In this document: positions 34,127 through 43,684 of the stretch, one piece after another
Position numbering within the stretch: position 1 is the first letter of the stretch
Layout of the letters: every line of letters begins with the position of its first letter
Origin: Paenibacillus sp.
GTDB taxonomy: Bacteria; Bacillota; Bacilli; Paenibacillales; YIM-B00363
Reading direction: 5' to 3'
DNA: 64,000 bases
Assembly: GCF_035645195.1 (NCBI RefSeq)
Contig: NZ_DASQNA010000016.1
Span: 62,001 to 126,000, forward strand
The notes under the pieces: generated by a model
What the model saw: only the letters and a program-made list of their open reading frames with translations
The model's database searches: none
What the model was told of the DNA's origin: nothing
Made by a program: the position numbers and the translations under genes

Positions 34127-34705
34127 TCATTTGATAAGCATGGCCAACATATTGGATGAAAACTTGACGCATTCGTCAAATTGTAATCCCCCGTGTATCC
34201 GCATATTCCGGTACGATAACGGATGCAGAATAAATCGGACGGCTTTCCTTGTTTCAGCATCTTGGCCTGCTCCCCCAAGAACGGTATCCACGGCAGCATC
34301 CAAGTACCGCTCGATCGCCATCACATTCTCCTTCATAGCCTCCGATTCGTCTTGGAGACGATACGCCAACCCAATAACGCCCATCGCCGCCTCCAAGAAA
34401 GGGTAAATCCGCTCCACGCAAATGCGGATCCGGTCATCCCGGTCAGCCACCCCTTCCCAAAGCTCAATAGAGGGGGGAGTTTGCTTTGTATAGAAGTGAG
34501 CGGAGCAACCCCGGAACAACTTCTCCTGAGTAGGGAAATATTTTCTCACGCTGGCGACGGACACCCCGGCATCGTTCGCCAGCGCTTGAATCGAAGTGAT
34601 CCCCTGCTCATGCAGCTTTACTGCCGAATCCAAAATGGCCGTCACCGTTTCTTCCTTCGACCGCGCCCTTCGCTCCGAATGGTATTTTCGCTTTTTTGTG
34701 CTCAT
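34127..34705 (-). CDS. TetR/AcrR-family transcriptional regulator
   Basis: 192 residues. The N-terminal helix-turn-helix is typical (EETVTAILDSAVKLHEQGI, then IQALANDAGVSVASVRKYFP). The C-terminal ligand domain is helical and not assignable. It directly precedes the MBL-fold gene, with the two frames touching, so it is likely a local autoregulator. A nitrosative or oxidative signal would fit the neighbour's type but is not shown by the sequence. Confidence 0.9.
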   Translation of the reverse strand: MSTKKRKYHSERRARSKEETVTAILDSAVKLHEQGITSIQALANDAGVSVASVRKYFPTQEKLFRGCSAHFYTKQTPPSIELWEGVADRDDRIRICVERIYPFLEAAMGVIGLAYRLQDESEAMKENVMAIERYLDAAVDTVLGGAGQDAETRKAVRFILHPLSYRNMRIHGGLQFDECVKFSSNMLAMLIK

Positions 34706-34915
34706 CTACTTGTACCTTAGCTCATAAATAATTTGGACCTTCGCCTTTGAGATTCATTGTAGCAAACCCAGTACCACCGTTCAATATTTAATATTACGAT
34801 GTAATACCGAAATTTAAGCACGGGCAATCTCTCGTGCCCCCGCATTACTTCAATCCTCCGCGCGTCTTCCAATACGTCCAAGCTTTTATGTACCCGCTTG
34901 CGTCCGTCCCGTATT

Positions 34916-35023
34916 TTACGGACGATTCGCCTCGTCAAGTTCGGCCGCGACCACGTAGTTTACATCCGCTTCGCTGCTCGTTCTCCGGATCTTGATCCGT
35001 TCGTTGTGAGTTAAAACATCCAT
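34916..35023 (-). pseudogene. Truncated N-terminus of a GNAT acetyltransferase
   Basis: A 35-codon minus-strand frame reads IKIRRTSSEADVNYVVAAEL and then DEANRP before a stop. This matches the first strand and helix of a GNAT subfamily (usual pattern IxIRxTxxEDxxFVxxxExxxENRPF). No continuation is found in any frame up to 34706, so most of the gene appears lost. The rest of 34706-35040 holds only an unconvincing 73-codon frame. Confidence 0.4.
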
Positions 35024-35040
35024 ATCCATCCAAGGCCCCT

Positions 35041-35544
35041 TCAGTTCATCCCCAGTTTTTTACGGCCATTGCTATGCTTCAACCACTTCATCACCGTCGG
35101 TCTTATTTTCTTGAACAGGTAGCGGAACAGGAAATACCCGATGATGGTGGAAAGTATGCTGTTCACTGCGCTGCCTACAAGAAATTCAACGCCTAAATTC
35201 CCTAACTTTTGAAGAAGCGTCGCGGTTTCCGTATATTCCACTTCTTCAACCGTCATAGGCGGATCCGCCCTATGGAAGGAACTCCGAAGGATGCGTCCTG
35301 TCGCATAATTGAAATAAAAAAGGACCGGCCACAAAAAAGACCCGAGCGCAGCGGAGATCACCGCCGCCACCGTATAGCCTCTCATGAATTTTGTAAGGGT
35401 GACAGAAAGTAAAGGTCCGATGCCGAAAGTGGGAAACCAACACGGGAAAAAGCCTGTTACTAACCCTAAAGCCACCTTATGCGCTCCCGTGTTAATTCGA
35501 AAAAGCCGAATTGCGCTATATCTGATTCTCCTGCCAACCTTCAC
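35041..35544 (-). CDS. DUF2062 membrane protein
   Basis: 167 residues with the DUF2062 hallmark GLVTGFFPCWFPTFGIGPLL and later ALGSFLWPVLFYFNYATGR. Three or four membrane helices. The start is the GTG at 35544, the only start after an in-frame stop, with GAGGGG 11 bases before it. Function unknown; members are small inner-membrane proteins, some fused to glycosyltransferases. It stands alone. Confidence 0.8.
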   Translation of the reverse strand: MKVGRRIRYSAIRLFRINTGAHKVALGLVTGFFPCWFPTFGIGPLLSVTLTKFMRGYTVAAVISAALGSFLWPVLFYFNYATGRILRSSFHRADPPMTVEEVEYTETATLLQKLGNLGVEFLVGSAVNSILSTIIGYFLFRYLFKKIRPTVMKWLKHSNGRKKLGMN

Positions 35545-35849
35545 TTCATCATCGTCCCCTCAAGCAGTATGCTGAACAAACAAGCAAGCCATCCCGATAC
35601 GGATAACCCTTTAGAACATTATATCCTAAATCGAGACAGCCTTTCTCGCTCTCATTCGATCCCTAAACTTGTCCTCGATCTCGCGCCTTCTTCGTACAAA
35701 CCGACCGAATCCTGGGAATAAAAATCCCGAGAAGATTTCCTTCATTTTCTATACGGTTTGCCTCATAATTAATACTAAGCTGAATGAATATGGCTTCAGC
35801 TATACGTAAAATTGCGAACATTTCGTTCATCCCGCGATTGGAGATTACT
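35545..35849. other. Intergenic region between divergent genes
   Basis: 305 bases between the DUF2062 and AraC/GyrI genes. A short plus-strand frame is present, but it has no ribosome binding site or family features. I see no convincing promoter, repeat or RNA element. Confidence 0.5.
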
Positions 35850-36722
35850 ATGGACCATTACGAAATCATCGAGCGTTCTTTACTCCGCATTGAGAGCAGC
35901 TTAGACCAGCCTTTATCGTTGGATTCGATGGCCGACTCCTTCAACATGTCCAAATTTTACTTCCACAGACTGTTTTCCGCCATGATGGGTTGTTCGCTAA
36001 ACAGCTACATCCGATCCAGAAGGTTGAACGCTTCCCTCCCGCTCCTTCGAAGCGGGCGTTTGTCCATAACCGATATCGCCTATCAGCTAAACTTCGGGAC
36101 TCCTTCGTCGTTTACCCGCGCTTTCAAAGACCACTACGGTATCGCGCCAAGCTCCCTCAAAGAACAAGAAATACATATTTCCCAGACTCCCGTGCCTCCC
36201 GTGGTTAGAAGGCCTATTAAGAACATCAATGGCGATATCGTGGCCGACTTCACCTTAACAGAATTCCAATCGACCAAGATGAGCGGCATCGCCTTCGAAG
36301 TGGACCTGGCCGCGGATGATTATAAGACGAAGATCCGCTCACATGCCCAGGAGCTGTTGAAAGAAATCGATACCACCGTACATGGTCCATGTTATGTGGT
36401 GTATTCCAATTGCCAGCCCGACTCAACGCAATTTAAGGTCTTGTTCGGAATCCCTTATGACGTTCGGATCGATAAACCTTTTTATTTTACGGTCGATGTC
36501 CCCCAACTCTTCTGCGCCAAATTCAAATACTTCGGCGATCTCTTGGATATAGGCGATGTTCTCAAGACGGATTACGCAAGATTCCTGAAGATTTCCAGGC
36601 AGGAACCCGAAGATTCGCATATCGAACTTATACAAGCCTTCGATGATGTTCATCATCTCGAATCGACCTACCACATCTATGCCCCCGTGAAAAAACTGTC
36701 TTTGGATTCGGATGACGAATAA
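35850..36722 (+). CDS. AraC-family regulator with GyrI-like effector domain
   Basis: About 290 residues. Residues 1-105 are an AraC DNA-binding domain (LSLDSMADSFNMSKFYFHRL, then ITDIAYQLNFGTPSSFTRAF). Residues 130-285 form a GyrI-like small-molecule-binding domain (FTLTEFQSTKMSGIAFEVDL and VLFGIPYDVRIDKP). I chose the ATG at 35850, seven bases after GGAG. An earlier ATG at 35784 has no site. Such proteins sense drugs or hydrophobic compounds. No target is evident, since the next gene is convergent. Confidence 0.88.
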   Translation: MDHYEIIERSLLRIESSLDQPLSLDSMADSFNMSKFYFHRLFSAMMGCSLNSYIRSRRLNASLPLLRSGRLSITDIAYQLNFGTPSSFTRAFKDHYGIAPSSLKEQEIHISQTPVPPVVRRPIKNINGDIVADFTLTEFQSTKMSGIAFEVDLAADDYKTKIRSHAQELLKEIDTTVHGPCYVVYSNCQPDSTQFKVLFGIPYDVRIDKPFYFTVDVPQLFCAKFKYFGDLLDIGDVLKTDYARFLKISRQEPEDSHIELIQAFDDVHHLESTYHIYAPVKKLSLDSDDE

Positions 36723-36734
36723 CGGCCGTCTTCC

Positions 36735-36765
36735 TCAAAAAATGAAAGGCGCCCTATTGGGCGCC
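36735..36765 (-). terminator. Intrinsic terminator of the sigma factor-SRPBCC operon
   Basis: GGCGCCC and GGGCGCC arms are followed on the minus strand by TTTCATTTTTT. It may also serve the convergent AraC-family gene. Confidence 0.85.
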
Positions 36766-36774
36766 CATAGTGTT

Positions 36775-37200
36775 TTATGCTTGTTCCGTATATTTTTTGA
36801 AACTGTCCATAATCGCTTGCCAGCCTGCCTGCTGCATTTCGACGGGGTTGGAGCTTTCGGCGTCGAACGTTTCCACGACCTTCGTACGGTCGCCTTCATT
36901 CATGAAGATAATTTCGACTTTCCTTTCGTCTTCCATCGTGTACGCAATTTCCTCATGCGGCTTTACAACGTCGTAAACTCCCGAGAAGTCAAAACCCATG
37001 CTGCCGTCTTTCGCTTCCATCCTCGTCATGAACTTGCCGCCGACCCGCAAATCATTCTCCGCTTTCGGCGCATGCCACTCCTCCGAAGCTTGACACCACT
37101 TCATGATGTGCTCCGGCTCGGTCCAATATTTCCATACTTTCTCTACCGGCGCTTGAATGACGGTTTGTACGGTTACTTTCGTTGGATGGTTTGCTCCCAT
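36775..37200 (-). CDS. SRPBCC/AHSA1-domain protein
   Basis: About 141 residues of the activator-of-Hsp90 ATPase-like START fold: VTVQTVIQAPVEKVWKYWTE at the start, WHAPKAENDLRVGGKFMTRM in the middle and QQAGWQAIMDSFKKYTEQA at the end, the standard layout of this family. The start is the ATG at 37200 with GAGGTG nine bases before. It lies 66 bases after the sigma factor gene and shares its terminator, so the two form an operon. This combination is common in Gram-positive bacteria. Function unknown. Confidence 0.9.
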   Translation of the reverse strand: MGANHPTKVTVQTVIQAPVEKVWKYWTEPEHIMKWCQASEEWHAPKAENDLRVGGKFMTRMEAKDGSMGFDFSGVYDVVKPHEEIAYTMEDERKVEIIFMNEGDRTKVVETFDAESSNPVEMQQAGWQAIMDSFKKYTEQA

Positions 37201-37266
37201 GTTGAAGAACACCTCGTTCATGTATTTTTGTTTCTCGCTTATATAGACGTCAACCCAAGGAGATAT

Positions 37267-38223
37267 TCATCGGTCTAATCGCTCTGGGAGCCCAAATCGG
37301 GAAAATAATTTTGCGTTAATGAAATTTTGAACATGGAATACTTTCTCTTCTCTTGTTTCGACGATATGAATCCCCCACGGCACCAAATACGGCTCTTCAG
37401 GGCTTGGCACATACTGCGCAAAAGCCGGATAACCGCCATTCGCCGTAACCGGCAAAAACCGCGACCCCTCGCAATGCCATCGCGTAAGCGAGAAAAACTT
37501 GAACAAATCGTCCTTGCCGCGCACCCACATCGGGAACGGCGGCATAGACATCTGGCCTTCTTCATGAAACAACGCTACGAGCGCATCGAGATCGAATTGT
37601 TCGAAGGCTTCCACATACCGCGACAGCAGCTCGCGATCCGGTTCGGCATTCATCCTGCTGAACTCTTCGGAACGATGCTTCTCCCGGTCCATCGTTTCTC
37701 GGGCTCTTTGCAAGGCGCTGTTCACCGCCGCCGGCGACATGCCTAACGTTTCGGCGATCTGTTTGGAAGACCATTCGAATACATCCTTCAAAATAAGAAC
37801 CGCGCGTTGACGAGGAGGCAGCGTTTGCAACAAGGTAATAAAACAGAGATGGAGGGTATCTTTGCGAATAAAGATATCTTCCGGATTATCCGAAACGTCG
37901 GGGGCGGGCCAAATCCAAGATGAATCGGGAAGCATTTCGCGGGGTTCGACGATGGATTCCGCCGGTTCGAATCGGTCGACGGGACGTATGCGGCGTTTGG
38001 CCTGTCTTAGCTTGTCCAAACATACGTTGGATGCAATGCGGTAAACCCATGTTTTGTAGGAGGACTCCTGCCTGAACGTGTCCCACCTTTGCCAAACGCG
38101 AATAAAGGTTTCCTGAACGGCATCATCCGCGTCGTCGATCGATCCAAGCATTCTATAACAGAACGATGTCAATTCTGGCTTTAAGTTCTCAAATAACTGA
38201 AGCTCTGCTGCGGTTTCGTTCAT
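37267..38223 (-). CDS. ECF sigma factor with C-terminal SnoaL-like domain
   Basis: 318 residues. Sigma region 2 is in LTSFCYRMLGSIDDADDAVQ and SYKTWVYRIASNVCLDKLRQ. Region 4 is in LPPRQRAVLILKDVFEWSS and AETLGMSPAAVNSALQRARE. Residues about 200-310 are a SnoaL/NTF2-like domain (LSRYVEAFEQFDLDALVALF, then MPPFPMWVRGKDDLFKFF), as in the sigma groups that carry their own regulatory tail instead of an anti-sigma protein. The ribosome binding site is AAGGAGG. Operon with the SRPBCC gene. Confidence 0.9.
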   Translation of the reverse strand: MNETAAELQLFENLKPELTSFCYRMLGSIDDADDAVQETFIRVWQRWDTFRQESSYKTWVYRIASNVCLDKLRQAKRRIRPVDRFEPAESIVEPREMLPDSSWIWPAPDVSDNPEDIFIRKDTLHLCFITLLQTLPPRQRAVLILKDVFEWSSKQIAETLGMSPAAVNSALQRARETMDREKHRSEEFSRMNAEPDRELLSRYVEAFEQFDLDALVALFHEEGQMSMPPFPMWVRGKDDLFKFFSLTRWHCEGSRFLPVTANGGYPAFAQYVPSPEEPYLVPWGIHIVETREEKVFHVQNFINAKLFSRFGLPERLDR

Positions 38224-38321
38224 CTTGGCCTCCTTGAATAAGAAACTGCTCTTTTACGGCTATAAATCTTACTAATCTGACTATATCAAGAAGTCAGCGA
38301 AACTTATACATTCTCTAACGA

Positions 38322-38373
38322 CAAAAAAACCGTTTCTCCGTAAACGGGGCTGCCATTCACGGAAGAAACGGTT
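38322..38373 (-). terminator. Intrinsic terminator of the araBDA operon
   Basis: AACCGTTTCT and AGAAACGGTT arms with an extended inner stem are followed by TTTTTTTGTC on the minus strand, ten bases after the araA stop. Confidence 0.88.
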
Positions 38374-38382
38374 GTCCTTCTA

Positions 38383-39807
38383 TTACTTGATGACGACGTA
38401 TTCCAAGTTAACAAGCTTCGCGTAGGTGACGATTTGGTCTGTCGTTAAGTTCAGCGATACAACAGTATGGTGACCGCCGCCATTCTCGATCCAAGCCTTC
38501 ACGCCATCTTGGAAGTTCGGCTTCACCGTCCATAAGACGCGCGCTACCGGAAGGTTCGGTGCCGGTACCGTCGGCTCGAATGCGGTAACCTCATTGATCA
38601 GCAATTTATAATGAGTGCCGAAGTCCGCCATGGATACGACGACGCCATCGCCGGCCTTGCCGTCGAATACGAGACGCGCCGGATCTTCGCGGTCGCCGAT
38701 GCCGAGCGGCGAAACGACGATTCTCGGTTTGCTGCCTGCAAGGGACGGATCGACCTCTAACATATGGGATTGCAGGATCGCTTCTTGACCGGCCGCCATC
38801 TCGTATGTGTAATCTTCCATAAAGCCGGTGTTTTGATTGCGGCTCATGACCTTCAGCAAGCGATCGAGCGCCGCAGTCTTCCAGTCGCCTTCGCCGGCGA
38901 AGCCGTAGCCCTGCGCCATCAGACGCTGGACGGCAAGACCCGGAAGCTGTTTCATGCCATGCAGATCTTCGAAGTTCGTCGTGAAGGCGTTATAGCCTCT
39001 TTCGTCCAAGAAACGTTTGATCGCGATTTCGTAGCTCGCTTGGATTCTGACGGCCGCTTCCCAAGCTTCCTTGCTGTACGTGCCGTAATCGAATTCGTAG
39101 AGCTCTGCATATTGAGCCATCAAGTCATCGATTTCCTGCTCCGTAACGGCGTTCACGTATTGCACGAGGTCGCCGATGCCGTAGTAGTCCACAGTCCAGC
39201 CGAATTGAATTTGCGCCTCGACCTTGTCGCCTTCCGTTACGCCGACATTGCGCATGTTGTCGCCGAAACGAGCGACTTTGATATTAAAGCTTTCGTTATA
39301 AGCGACTGCTACGTCCATCCAGTCCGCAATCTGCCGCTGCACTTCCGGGCGCTCCCAGTAGCCTACAACAATTTTATTTTGTTTCTTCAGACGGGCATTG
39401 ATAAAGCCGTATTCGCGGTCGCCGTGAGCCGCCTGATTCAGGTTCATGAAGTCCATGTCGATCGTCGCCCAAGGAATGCTTTCATTGAACTGGGTCGCCA
39501 AGTGAAGCAGAGGCTTCTGGAGCAGCTTCGTACCGCGAATCCACATTTTCGCAGGCGAGAACGTATGCATCCACGTAATGACGCCCGCCACCTCGTCGCG
39601 GTAGTTGACTTCTTTCATGATGCTTGTAATGGTATCCGCGCTGACAGCCAAATCCTGCAGGACGATCGGATATGGGAGCACGCCGCTATTATTCAAGGCA
39701 TCCGTCATCGTTTGCGCGTGAGCTTTTACTTCGGCCAGCGCCTCTTCCCCGTACAAATGCTGCGAGCCTACGACAAACCAGAACTGTTTCGCTGCTGTTA
39801 ATGCCAA
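38383..39807 (-). CDS. araA: L-arabinose isomerase AraA
   Basis: About 474 residues, cytoplasmic, converts L-arabinose to L-ribulose. It begins with the family sequence [13 protein letters not shown]. Catalytic and metal-binding regions are recognisable ([68 protein letters not shown]). I prefer the TTG at 39807, nine bases after AGAGG; the ATG at 39816 touches the ribosome binding site. Third gene of araB-araD-araA under AraR control. Confidence 0.95.
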   Translation of the reverse strand: MALTAAKQFWFVVGSQHLYGEEALAEVKAHAQTMTDALNNSGVLPYPIVLQDLAVSADTITSIMKEVNYRDEVAGVITWMHTFSPAKMWIRGTKLLQKPLLHLATQFNESIPWATIDMDFMNLNQAAHGDREYGFINARLKKQNKIVVGYWERPEVQRQIADWMDVAVAYNESFNIKVARFGDNMRNVGVTEGDKVEAQIQFGWTVDYYGIGDLVQYVNAVTEQEIDDLMAQYAELYEFDYGTYSKEAWEAAVRIQASYEIAIKRFLDERGYNAFTTNFEDLHGMKQLPGLAVQRLMAQGYGFAGEGDWKTAALDRLLKVMSRNQNTGFMEDYTYEMAAGQEAILQSHMLEVDPSLAGSKPRIVVSPLGIGDREDPARLVFDGKAGDGVVVSMADFGTHYKLLINEVTAFEPTVPAPNLPVARVLWTVKPNFQDGVKAWIENGGGHHTVVSLNLTTDQIVTYAKLVNLEYVVIK

Positions 39808-39848
39808 TTCGATCATCCTCTTTCTAGGTTTATTAATGAATAAGATGA

Positions 39849-40544
39849 TTACTTCTGCCCGTAATAGGCATCTTTCCCGTGCTTCCGAAGGTAGTGCTTA
39901 TCCAGAATGCCTTGAGGCAGTTCTTTAGCGAAGTGGTTCAATTGCCGCGCATACAGATTCAACTTGCACACTTCCTCCAGCACGACGCTGTGCTCGACCG
40001 CCTTCTTCACGTCTTTCCCCCAAGTGAAAGGCGCATGCCCCTGCAGCAGGACGGCCGGGATCGCCATGACATCCAATCCGCGCTTTTCGAACGTTTCGAT
40101 AATGACGCGGCCCGTCTCCGCCTCGTACCCGCGGTCAACCTCTTCTTGGGTTAAGAACCGTGCGCAAGGCACGGCGCCATAGAACGTGTCCGCATGCGTC
40201 GTTCCCATGACAGGCACATCCAGTCCCGCTTGCGCCCAGATCGTCGCCCAGGTCGAGTGCGTATGCACGATGCCGCCGATTTGCGGGAAATGCTTATACA
40301 ATACGGCGTGAGTCGCGGTATCGGAGGAAGGTCTCATGTCGCCTTCGACGACCTTGCCGTCGAGATCTACAACGACCATGTCGCTCGGCTTCATCTTCTC
40401 GTAGCTGACCCCGCTCGGTTTGATCACGAACAAACCGCTGTCCCGATCGATGCCGCTTGCATTGCCCCAAGTGAACTTCACGAGTCCATGCTTCGGCAAA
40501 TCCAAATTCGCTTGATAAACCTCTTCCTTCAACTGCTCTAACAA
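39849..40544 (-). CDS. araD: L-ribulose-5-phosphate 4-epimerase AraD
   Basis: About 231 residues of the class II aldolase fold. It converts L-ribulose 5-phosphate to D-xylulose 5-phosphate. Motifs are [41 protein letters not shown], the zinc ligands in [17 protein letters not shown] and [11 protein letters not shown]. The start is a TTG at 40544 ([13 protein letters not shown]), with GGAGG eight bases upstream inside the end of araB and only two bases after its stop. Confidence 0.95.
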   Translation of the reverse strand: MLEQLKEEVYQANLDLPKHGLVKFTWGNASGIDRDSGLFVIKPSGVSYEKMKPSDMVVVDLDGKVVEGDMRPSSDTATHAVLYKHFPQIGGIVHTHSTWATIWAQAGLDVPVMGTTHADTFYGAVPCARFLTQEEVDRGYEAETGRVIIETFEKRGLDVMAIPAVLLQGHAPFTWGKDVKKAVEHSVVLEEVCKLNLYARQLNHFAKELPQGILDKHYLRKHGKDAYYGQK

Positions 40545-40546
40545 CG

Positions 40547-42169
40547 TCATTTCCTCCAATTCTGTAATAAATGGTCTACAGCTGCCTGTTCAATGGGAAG
40601 CCCTGCTTGGTATCGTTGGATGAACGCTTGGAAGCCTTCGACATCCGTTCGATCCGGAGCAATCTCCTGCCCTTCGGCATCTTTAAAGACCTTCTGCTCA
40701 AGGAAGTCCTCCAGCTGCTCCTCCGGCCCCTTGTTGATCAAGTAAGAAGCCAGAAGCGCCATCCCCCATGCACCGCCTTCGCCGGCCGTCGACATGACCG
40801 AGATCGGCACGTTCAGCGCTGCGGCTAACATTTTTTGTCCGACGACAGGGGTTTTGAAGAGGCCGCCATGGGCCAAGATGGTGTCGATGGCCACCTGTTC
40901 GTTTTCGGTCAAAATGTCCATGCCGAGCTTCAATGCCCCGAAAGCGGTAAAGATGTGCGTTCGCATGAAATTCGCTAGATTAAAGTTGCTTTCGGGCGAA
41001 CGAACGAACAAAGGCCTGCCTTGGTCGATCCCCGTAATATTCTCGCCGGAGAGATAGCCGTAGCTAAGCAATCCGCCGCCGTCCGGGTCGCCTTCCAATG
41101 CTTTATTCAGCAGCACGCTGTACAATTTGCCGGAATCTACGCCGTATCCCATAGCTTCGGAAAATTCACGGAACAAACCCATCCAAGCATTAAGATCGCT
41201 GGAGCAGTTGTTGGCATGCACCATGCCGACCGGACTGCCGTTCGGCGTCGTGACCATATCGATTTCGGGGTAAACCTTGGATAATTCTTTCTCCAACACG
41301 ATCATTGCAAATATGGAAGTCCCCACCGAAATGTTGCCTGTACGCTTCCTGACGCTATTCGTCGCAACCATGCCTGTTCCGGCATCGCCCTCAGGAGGAC
41401 AGAGCGGGATGCCGGACTGCAGATCTCCGGCCGGGTCCAGAATGGCGGCCCCCTCTGCCGTAAGTTCCCCGGCTTGCTCGCCTGCGAGAAGCACTTCGGG
41501 CAGTACCTGCTCAAGCTTCCATGGGTAGCCTCGGGCCGCGATGTGTTCATCGAATTGCTTGACCATCGTCGGATGGTAAGTATGGGTTGACTCATCTATA
41601 GGGAAGATGCCGGAAGCATCGCCGATGCCGATCACTTTCTTGCCGGTCAGCAGCCAGTGAATATACCCCGCTAACGTCGTTACATAATCAATGCGCGGCA
41701 CATGCTCCTCTTGGTTTAATATCGCTTGGTATAAGTGCGCGATACTCCAGCGCTCGGGGATATTGAATCGGAACAAGTGCGTCAGTTCCCTAGCCGCCGC
41801 TCCGGTCGTCGCATTGCGCCAAGTCCGAAACGGCACAAGCAATGTACCTGCGCTATCGAATGCCATATAGCCGTGCATCATGCCGGAAAACCCGATCGAA
41901 CCGACGGTCCGCAAGGGAACGCCATATTCCCGCTCCACTTCCCGCTTCATTTCGCGGTAAGCGGTTTGGAGGCCTGTGATAATATCCTCTTGGTTGTACG
42001 TCCAATATCCGTCTTTCAACAGATTTTCCCATTCATAGCTGCCTGATGCGATGGTCTCGAAACGACGATCGATCAGCACCGCTTTAATCCGCGTAGATCC
42101 GAACTCGATACCAAGCGAAGTTTCCCCCTTGGTGATCGCTTCTCTCAAGTCCACATGGTTCATGACCAC
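40547..42169 (-). CDS. araB: FGGY-family kinase, L-ribulokinase AraB
   Basis: About 540 residues. FGGY motifs are [16 protein letters not shown] (phosphate 1), [36 protein letters not shown] and [20 protein letters not shown]. The kinase belongs to the ribulokinase variant seen in araBDA operons of Paenibacillus-like bacteria, somewhat different from E. coli AraB. The start is a GTG at 42169, six bases after GAGGGG; the ATG at 42163 is the alternative. Upstream codons overlap the promoter region and are not coding. First gene of the operon, repressed by AraR. Confidence 0.9.
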   Translation of the reverse strand: MVMNHVDLREAITKGETSLGIEFGSTRIKAVLIDRRFETIASGSYEWENLLKDGYWTYNQEDIITGLQTAYREMKREVEREYGVPLRTVGSIGFSGMMHGYMAFDSAGTLLVPFRTWRNATTGAAARELTHLFRFNIPERWSIAHLYQAILNQEEHVPRIDYVTTLAGYIHWLLTGKKVIGIGDASGIFPIDESTHTYHPTMVKQFDEHIAARGYPWKLEQVLPEVLLAGEQAGELTAEGAAILDPAGDLQSGIPLCPPEGDAGTGMVATNSVRKRTGNISVGTSIFAMIVLEKELSKVYPEIDMVTTPNGSPVGMVHANNCSSDLNAWMGLFREFSEAMGYGVDSGKLYSVLLNKALEGDPDGGGLLSYGYLSGENITGIDQGRPLFVRSPESNFNLANFMRTHIFTAFGALKLGMDILTENEQVAIDTILAHGGLFKTPVVGQKMLAAALNVPISVMSTAGEGGAWGMALLASYLINKGPEEQLEDFLEQKVFKDAEGQEIAPDRTDVEGFQAFIQRYQAGLPIEQAAVDHLLQNWRK

Positions 42170-42304
42170 ATCTATCCCCTCTCTGGTCGCGGTTTGCACA
42201 GAAATTCGATGCTTGCACGTGCTGCTTTCCGTTGAATCGGCCACTTGACGGAACAACTGTATGATTCCATCCGTAAGAAGGCGGTTTCATTTGCCGACAG
42301 CATC

Positions 42305-42333
42305 AGTATAGTTTCTGTACGTACATTTGTCAA
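42305..42333 (-). promoter_or_regulatory. araBDA promoter with AraR operator in the spacer
   Basis: Minus-strand -35 TTGACA (42328-42333), 17-base spacer and -10 TATACT (42305-42310), near consensus. The spacer holds the AraR-type palindrome centred on GTACGTAC (about 42313-42328), so repressor binding would block RNA polymerase directly. Confidence 0.85.
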
Positions 42334-42441
42334 TGATGGTCAATAGTTATACCTACATGAGTCAATGAACGTCAATACGATGTTTTACTACGTATATGTG
42401 CGAAATTTAAATCACTGGGTGTACAAACGAGGTAGTCTCCC

Positions 42442-42483
42442 TTGCATTCCACGAACGTTATGTTAAAATGTGTACGTACAACT
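42442..42483 (+). promoter_or_regulatory. araR promoter with second AraR operator
   Basis: -35 TTGCAT (42442-42447), 16-base spacer and -10 TAAAAT (42464-42469). An AraR-type site with core TGTGTACGTACAAC (42470-42483) overlaps the -10 end. The two operators are about 155 bases apart, which allows looping. A possible half site GTGTACAAAC lies at 42418-42427. Nothing else is seen in the 350-base region. Confidence 0.75.
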
Positions 42484-42519
42484 TTGCCGTTCCGAACAAC
42501 GATGAAAGAAGTGGATTGC

Positions 42520-43611
42520 ATGAAGCCAAAGTACCAGCTCATTATTGAAGATATCAAGAGACATATCCTCTCTGGAACATACAAGGTTGGCGACAAAATC
42601 CCTTCGGAGTTCGCTTTGCAGGAAAGCTATAATGTTAGCCGGCAGACGGTTCGGAAAGCCATTCTGGACTTATCCAACGAAGGGTTCCTGCGAAGCGAGC
42701 GGGGATCCGGCACGTATGTCAGCAGCCAATATCGTTCCAGAACGGGATCCAAGGCCACGAATAAGACGATCGGCGTCATCACGACCTATATCTCGGATTA
42801 CATCTTCCCCTCCATCATCCGCGGCATCGAAAGCCGATTAAACGAAGATAATTATTCCTTGCTGTTAGCCAGCACGAATAACGATATCGCCCAGGAAAGA
42901 AAAGCGTTGGAAATGATGCTGTCCTACGGCGTGGACGGACTGATTGTAGAGCCCACCCGAAGCAATGTATACAACCCCAATATCGCTTACTATCTGTCTT
43001 TCAAGGAGCAGGAGCTTCCTTTCGTCATGATCAATGCTTATTACGAAGCGTTGGAAGTTCCGTTCTTCTGTCTGGATGACGTGCAATCCAGCTATCTCGC
43101 GACCCGGGAGCTCATTAGCAAAGGACACACCCAGATCGGCATCGTCGCGAAAATGGATGATTTGCAAGGGAAATTCCGAATGAAGGGGTTTATTAAAGCT
43201 CTCGGGGAAGCCAAATTGCGGTTCCAGCAAGAGCACGTTCTCTCGTTCGATACGGATACGAAACCGAACCTGTCCGCGAACTTGGAAGCGTATCTGAGCG
43301 ACAATCGGGACGAACTGACCGCGCTTGTCTGTTACAACGACGAGGTAGGTTTGGAAGTCGTGAACGTCTGCAGAAAACTAGGAATTTCCATTCCGGACGA
43401 TCTCTCCATCGTCGGTCAGGACAATTCCTATATCGCCAAGAACGCGAATATTCAGCTCACGACGTTGACGCACCCCCAAGAACAAATGGGACGCGACGCG
43501 GCGGACTGGATCATTAAGAATCTGCAAGGCAGGAAGGATTTGCCCGCAAGTACCTACTACCAGCCCGTACTCATTGAAGGAGAAACCGTAAAAGTGATCG
43601 AACTGGAATGA
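42520..43611 (+). CDS. araR: Arabinose operon repressor AraR
   Basis: About 363 residues. The N-terminal GntR-type winged helix (YQLIIEDIKRHILSGTYKVG, then SEFALQESYNVSRQTVRKAI) is fused to a LacI-type sugar-binding domain (IGVITTYISDYIFPSIIRGI, GVDGLIVEPTRSNV, SIVGQDNSYIAKNANIQLTT), the chimeric layout of AraR. Arabinose binding should release it from the GTACGTAC operators beside it. The start is the ATG at 42520 after a GAAGTGG site; an upstream in-frame ATG at 42502 is possible. Confidence 0.93.
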   Translation: MKPKYQLIIEDIKRHILSGTYKVGDKIPSEFALQESYNVSRQTVRKAILDLSNEGFLRSERGSGTYVSSQYRSRTGSKATNKTIGVITTYISDYIFPSIIRGIESRLNEDNYSLLLASTNNDIAQERKALEMMLSYGVDGLIVEPTRSNVYNPNIAYYLSFKEQELPFVMINAYYEALEVPFFCLDDVQSSYLATRELISKGHTQIGIVAKMDDLQGKFRMKGFIKALGEAKLRFQQEHVLSFDTDTKPNLSANLEAYLSDNRDELTALVCYNDEVGLEVVNVCRKLGISIPDDLSIVGQDNSYIAKNANIQLTTLTHPQEQMGRDAADWIIKNLQGRKDLPASTYYQPVLIEGETVKVIELE

Positions 43612-43646
43612 TACGTCCCCACGTCGCCTTCGCCCCATACGACATA

Positions 43647-43668
43647 AGGGGGACCTTACGGTCCCCCT
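43647..43668. terminator. Hairpin between convergent araR and dehydrogenase genes
   Basis: AGGGGGACC and GGTCCCCCT form a perfect nine-base stem around TTAC. There is no strong T run on either strand, so termination is likely but not certain. Confidence 0.55.
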
Positions 43669-43684
43669 CCACTGTACTGCACGA

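Noticed and set aside
34717-34938. 73-codon minus-strand frame after the TetR gene region
   Set aside because: Basic, repetitive composition, no ribosome binding site, no family match. It overlaps the GNAT remnant and intergenic sequence.
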